Shown here: piece by piece, positions 22,893 through 26,108 of the stretch
Position numbering within the stretch: the first letter of the stretch is position 1
Layout of the letters: each line of letters begins with the position of its first letter
NCBI GenBank assembly: GCA_035761805.1
Contig: DASTQL010000106.1
Span: 1 to 26,108 of the forward strand
From: DASTQL01 sp035761805
GTDB taxonomy: Bacteria; Actinomycetota; Actinomycetes; Jiangellales; Jiangellaceae
Reading direction: 5' to 3'
DNA length: 26,108 nucleotides
The notes under the pieces: generated by a model
Seen by the model: the letters and a program-made list of their open reading frames with translations, nothing else
Told to the model about the DNA's origin: nothing
Database searches by the model: none
Position numbers and translations under genes: made by a program

Positions 22893-23549
22893 ATGGTATC
22901 GCCCGTGGCGGCGGACCTGCTCGAGCGGTGGACCGGCCTCGTGGGCCCGGGCGCCCAGGCCGTCGGTCGCGACCTGATGACCAGGTGGTCCGAGCCGCAC
23001 AGGGAGTACCACGACGTGGCGCACCTCCGCGCGGTGCTGGATGCGGTGGACCTGCTCGCCGAGCACGCCGTGGACCTGGCGGCGGTGCGGCTGGCGGCGT
23101 GGTTCCACGACGCCGTGTACCAGGGCGAGGCGGGTACCGACGAGGAGGCGAGCGCGGTGCTGGCCGAGCGGGTGCTGCAGTCGGTGGGGGTGCCTCGCGA
23201 CCGGGTGGCCGAGGTCGCCCGGCTGGTCCGGCTGACGGCGGGCCACGACCCCGAGCCGGGGGACGCCGACGGGGCGGTGCTCTGTGACGCCGACCTCGCG
23301 GTGCTGGGGTCGGACCGGCAGGACTACGCCGCGTACGTGGCCGCGGTGCGGCGGGAGTACGCAGCGGTGCCGGACGATGCCTTCCGAGCCGGCCGGGCGG
23401 CCGTGCTCGACCGGCTGCTGGGGCTGGACCCGCTCTACCGGACGGCGACGGCCCGTCGGCTGTGGGCCGACCGGGCGGCGGCGAACCTCAGGGCGGAGCT
23501 GGATCGGCTCCGGGGCGGCGCTTCCGGCGGCGCAGGCCGGCCGCGGTGA
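22893..23549 (+). CDS. HD-domain metal-dependent phosphohydrolase-like protein
   Basis: 218 residues. The early REYHDVAHL (Y39, H40, H44) and LAAWFHDAVYQ (H72-D73) form the HD metal site, and the LCDADLAVLG segment supplies a further Asp. This order matches the COG4339-type predicted HD hydrolases of about 200 residues. The reaction is unknown; HD proteins usually hydrolyse phosphate esters such as nucleotides. The start is ATG 22893 with no ribosome site. The C-terminal 62 nt overlap the convergent DUF4031 gene. Confidence 0.88.
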   Translation: MVSPVAADLLERWTGLVGPGAQAVGRDLMTRWSEPHREYHDVAHLRAVLDAVDLLAEHAVDLAAVRLAAWFHDAVYQGEAGTDEEASAVLAERVLQSVGVPRDRVAEVARLVRLTAGHDPEPGDADGAVLCDADLAVLGSDRQDYAAYVAAVRREYAAVPDDAFRAGRAAVLDRLLGLDPLYRTATARRLWADRAAANLRAELDRLRGGASGGAGRPR

Positions 23550-23772
23550 TCCGGCGGACCACCTCCCGGCTGCTCACCGGGACCGCACCGGCCGCCACCA
23601 GCCGGTCGTACATCTCCGCAGGGACGTCGTAGTGGTCGCGGTCGAACCCCCGGCGTGGCACCCCCATCGCGGCGGCGAAGGCGTGCAGCTCCTCGTACGA
23701 GGCGTCGGAGACCAGGTGCGACCAGAGCCGGCCGTGCGCCGGCCAGGCGGGCGGGTCGACGAGCACGGTCAC
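23488..23772 (-). CDS. DUF4031 domain protein
   Basis: 94 residues. The family pattern is clear: MTVLVDPPAW at the start, LWSHLVSDASYEELHAFAA, then DRDHYDVPAEMYDRLVAAGAV and VPVSSREVVRR. A basic tail (RRRKRRPG) follows. Start GTG 23772 overlaps the CutC stop (GTGA), so the two are coupled. Function unknown. Its tail overlaps the HD-domain gene by 62 nt on the opposite strand. Confidence 0.85.
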   Translation of the reverse strand: MTVLVDPPAWPAHGRLWSHLVSDASYEELHAFAAAMGVPRRGFDRDHYDVPAEMYDRLVAAGAVPVSSREVVRRITAAGLRRRKRRPGADPAPP

Positions 23773-24476
23773 AGGGCAGCGGCCACGGCGTCGTCGACGA
23801 GGGTGCGCCAGGAGCGTACGAGCGCCGCGTCGACGTAGGCCTTGTAGGAACCGCCGGGCCGGACCGGCCGGCCGAGGTGGAACTTGCGCACCCCCGCGCG
23901 GGCCAGCCACGGCACGTGCTCCGGGGCCAGGCCACCACCCGCCATGACGAGTCCGGCGACCCGGGGATCGGCGGCCGCGCGGGCACACAGCGCGTCCAGG
24001 CCGACCGAGACGCCACGAGGTGAGCCGGCGGTGAGCACGGTGTCGAGCCCTGGCAGCTCCCGCGTCCGCTGCCAGGCCCGGTCGTGGTCCAGCGCGTGGT
24101 CGATCGCCCGGTGGAGCGTCCAGGGCAGACCGTCCAGCTGCCCGACCAGGGCCAGGATCGCGTCGGTGTCGAGGTCGAGGTTCGGGGCCAGGAAGCCGAG
24201 CACGAAGCCGTCGGCCCCCGCCGAGAGCATGGCGCGGGCGGCTCCCTGCAGCCGGGTCAGCTCGGAGCCGCTGGTGGCGAAACCTCCGTTGGCGCGGAGC
24301 ATGACCCGCAGCGGCAGGTCGGTGGCCGCCCGGAGGTCGCGCACCGTCGTCACGCCGGGGGTGAGCCCGTCCCGCTCGATGTCGGCCACGACCTCGACGC
24401 GGTCGGCCCCGCCCTCCTGCGCCCCGGCGGCGTCGCCGGGGCCGGTCACCACCACCTCGAGCACGGGACGGACCAC
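23769..24476 (-). CDS. cutC: CutC family protein (copper homeostasis family)
   Basis: 235 residues forming a TIM barrel by family. Hallmarks are GGADRVEVV (the CutC GADRIEL motif), GLTPG, an R-containing strand VMLRANGGF, GFVLGFL, TLHRAID (family TFHRAFD), VLTAGSP and VMAGGGLAPEH. Length is near the 230-250 norm. CutC was linked to copper tolerance but its activity is disputed, so a copper role is not asserted for this organism. Start GTG 24476 has TAGTCT exactly 7 nt upstream. It is coupled to DUF4031 by GTGA and divergent from the 126-residue gene across 19 nt. Confidence 0.93.
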   Translation of the reverse strand: MVRPVLEVVVTGPGDAAGAQEGGADRVEVVADIERDGLTPGVTTVRDLRAATDLPLRVMLRANGGFATSGSELTRLQGAARAMLSAGADGFVLGFLAPNLDLDTDAILALVGQLDGLPWTLHRAIDHALDHDRAWQRTRELPGLDTVLTAGSPRGVSVGLDALCARAAADPRVAGLVMAGGGLAPEHVPWLARAGVRKFHLGRPVRPGGSYKAYVDAALVRSWRTLVDDAVAAAL

Positions 24477-24482
24477 GGGCGC

Positions 24483-24489
24483 AAGACTA
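24483..24489. promoter_or_regulatory. Compact divergent promoter: overlapping opposite -10 elements
   Basis: AAGACTA reads as AAGACT on the plus strand (7 nt before GTG 24496) and as TAGTCT on the minus strand (7 nt before GTG 24476). Only 19 nt separate the two start codons, so both genes would be leaderless and share one 7-bp core. Confidence 0.5.
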
Positions 24490-24495
24490 GGCGTC

Positions 24496-24876
24496 GTGAC
24501 CGACGAGGACCCGCTGCTGGCGACCCGCGCGCTGCTGCTGCGCGACCTCGCCGCGCGCGGGATGGACTCGGCCGCCTGCGTGGACGTGCTCGAGGACGCG
24601 ATCGAGGGCCGGCGATGGTGGGTCCAGGAGTGGCCGGAGGGCGCGGCCTACGTGGCCGGCCAGGTCGCTCAGGACGTCCAGGACCGGCTGCTGGACACGG
24701 GACTCGGCCGCTGGCCCCGCTGCACCGCCTGCGACGAGACCGAGCACCACGAGCTGCGGGTCACCCCGGACCTTGGATCCGACCCGCACTGGGCCTGCGA
24801 GAAGGCCGGGATCGTGGTGGCGCCGCTGGGCACCCTGGGTGGCGCCGCCCCTGGCGGCACCACGGGGTCACGGTGA
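24496..24876 (+). CDS. Uncharacterised 126-residue protein with putative zinc site
   Basis: Not assigned to a named family. The N-terminal helical half (LLLRDLAARGMDSAACVDVLEDAIEG, shown here in part) is followed by WWVQEWPEGAAYVAGQVAQD. C76 and C79 (RCTACDE), H84-H85, H98 and C101 could form a zinc-binding cluster. A Gly-rich tail ends GGTTGSR. Start GTG 24496 has a plausible leaderless promoter shared with CutC. The final two codons and TGA are supplied by the dispersed repeat (TCACGGTGATCTTG), the same bases and frame as the end of the MmcQ/YjbR gene. Confidence 0.8.
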   Translation: MTDEDPLLATRALLLRDLAARGMDSAACVDVLEDAIEGRRWWVQEWPEGAAYVAGQVAQDVQDRLLDTGLGRWPRCTACDETEHHELRVTPDLGSDPHWACEKAGIVVAPLGTLGGAAPGGTTGSR

Positions 24877-24961
24877 TCTTGTGGGGGGGTGGCCCGCCGC
24901 CCGGATGATCAGCGTGCGGCGGCGATGCCGGGACGCGGGACCTGCTGGGCACGGTGATCTT
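24868..24961. repeat. Palindromic GTGATC repeat: half copy plus full copy
   Basis: TCACGGTGATCTTG at 24868-24881 overlaps the stop of the preceding gene. The full unit at 24906-24961 runs from TGATCAGCGTGCGG to GCACGGTGATCTT and shares the internal CGGGACCTG with copy B at 3063-3117. Beyond it, 24962-25032 contains nothing recognisable. Confidence 0.75.
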
Positions 24962-25032
24962 GGGGAGGCGTGCCCGGCCACGAGAGCACTCACGACGGCG
25001 GCCGTCCGGGCGGGGGGCCTCGGTGGACGCCG

Positions 25033-25067
25033 CGAGGGGCGGCACCCGCATCGGGTACCGCCCCTCG
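25033..25067 (-). terminator. Terminator-like hairpin downstream of groEL
   Basis: CGAGGGGCGG (25033-25042) pairs perfectly with CCGCCCCTCG (25058-25067). After one C-A mismatch the stem continues with ACCCG/CGGGT around a 3-nt loop. It lies 48 nt beyond the groEL stop. Confidence 0.8.
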
Positions 25068-25115
25068 ACGGTGGGTCGCCGGACCGACGGTCCAGGCCAC
25101 TCGCGAGTCGCTGGA

Positions 25116-26108
<993 letters not shown>

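Overview
The window is very GC-rich, and its protein families, leaderless gene starts and GroEL with a GGMDF-type tail point to an actinobacterium, most likely of the Nocardioides/Nocardioidaceae type. That assignment is inferred from family resemblance, not from a marker-gene comparison. I saw no rRNA, tRNA, CRISPR array, insertion sequence or prophage gene.

Layout. (1) 1-5082, minus strand: a secreted M14 zinc carboxypeptidase running off the left edge, a gap with palindromic repeats, then a MmcQ/YjbR protein, a PIG-L deacetylase and a small P-loop kinase. (2) 5197-5757: a secreted fasciclin-domain protein whose stop codon opens a nested inverted repeat. (3) 5906-9939: a NarL/LuxR response regulator converging on an FtsX/MacB-type ABC exporter pair. 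(4) 10166-15650: three overlapping or near-abutting paralogous membrane sensors and a convergent receiver-only protein. Only the first sensor keeps the phospho-acceptor histidine and ATP-binding boxes. The second keeps the fold but has lost the key residues, and the third ends before the ATPase domain. (5) 15843-16754: a YbhN/AglD-type membrane protein. (6) 16913-20260: two very small genes, a membrane-anchored alpha/beta hydrolase and an ABC-2 exporter pair. The last four of these five genes are linked by ATGA start/stop overlaps. (7) 20335-24876: an M20 peptidase, an MFS transporter, an HD-domain protein, DUF4031, CutC and a small zinc-ribbon-like protein. (8) 25116-26108: the C-terminal 330 residues of GroEL.

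How parts may work together. Regions 3-6 look like a signalling and export locus. The intact kinase (10166-11488) is the only one able to phosphorylate the NarL regulator (5906-6580), as kinases of this HisKA_3 type normally pair with NarL regulators. The likely targets are the two ABC exporters. A perfect 24-bp palindrome lies between the kinase and the FtsX exporter, and related GC-rich elements lie before the receiver/flippase pair and before the hydrolase/ABC-2 operon, so a shared regulator is possible but unproven. The degenerate sensor pair plus stand-alone receiver is the best candidate for something undescribed.

Two sequence-level themes recur. A dispersed GTGATC-containing palindromic repeat sits exactly at the 3' ends of three genes and supplies their stop codons. 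Many genes start with an apparent -10 hexamer (NANNNT) exactly 7 nt before the start codon, which is the signature of leaderless transcripts.
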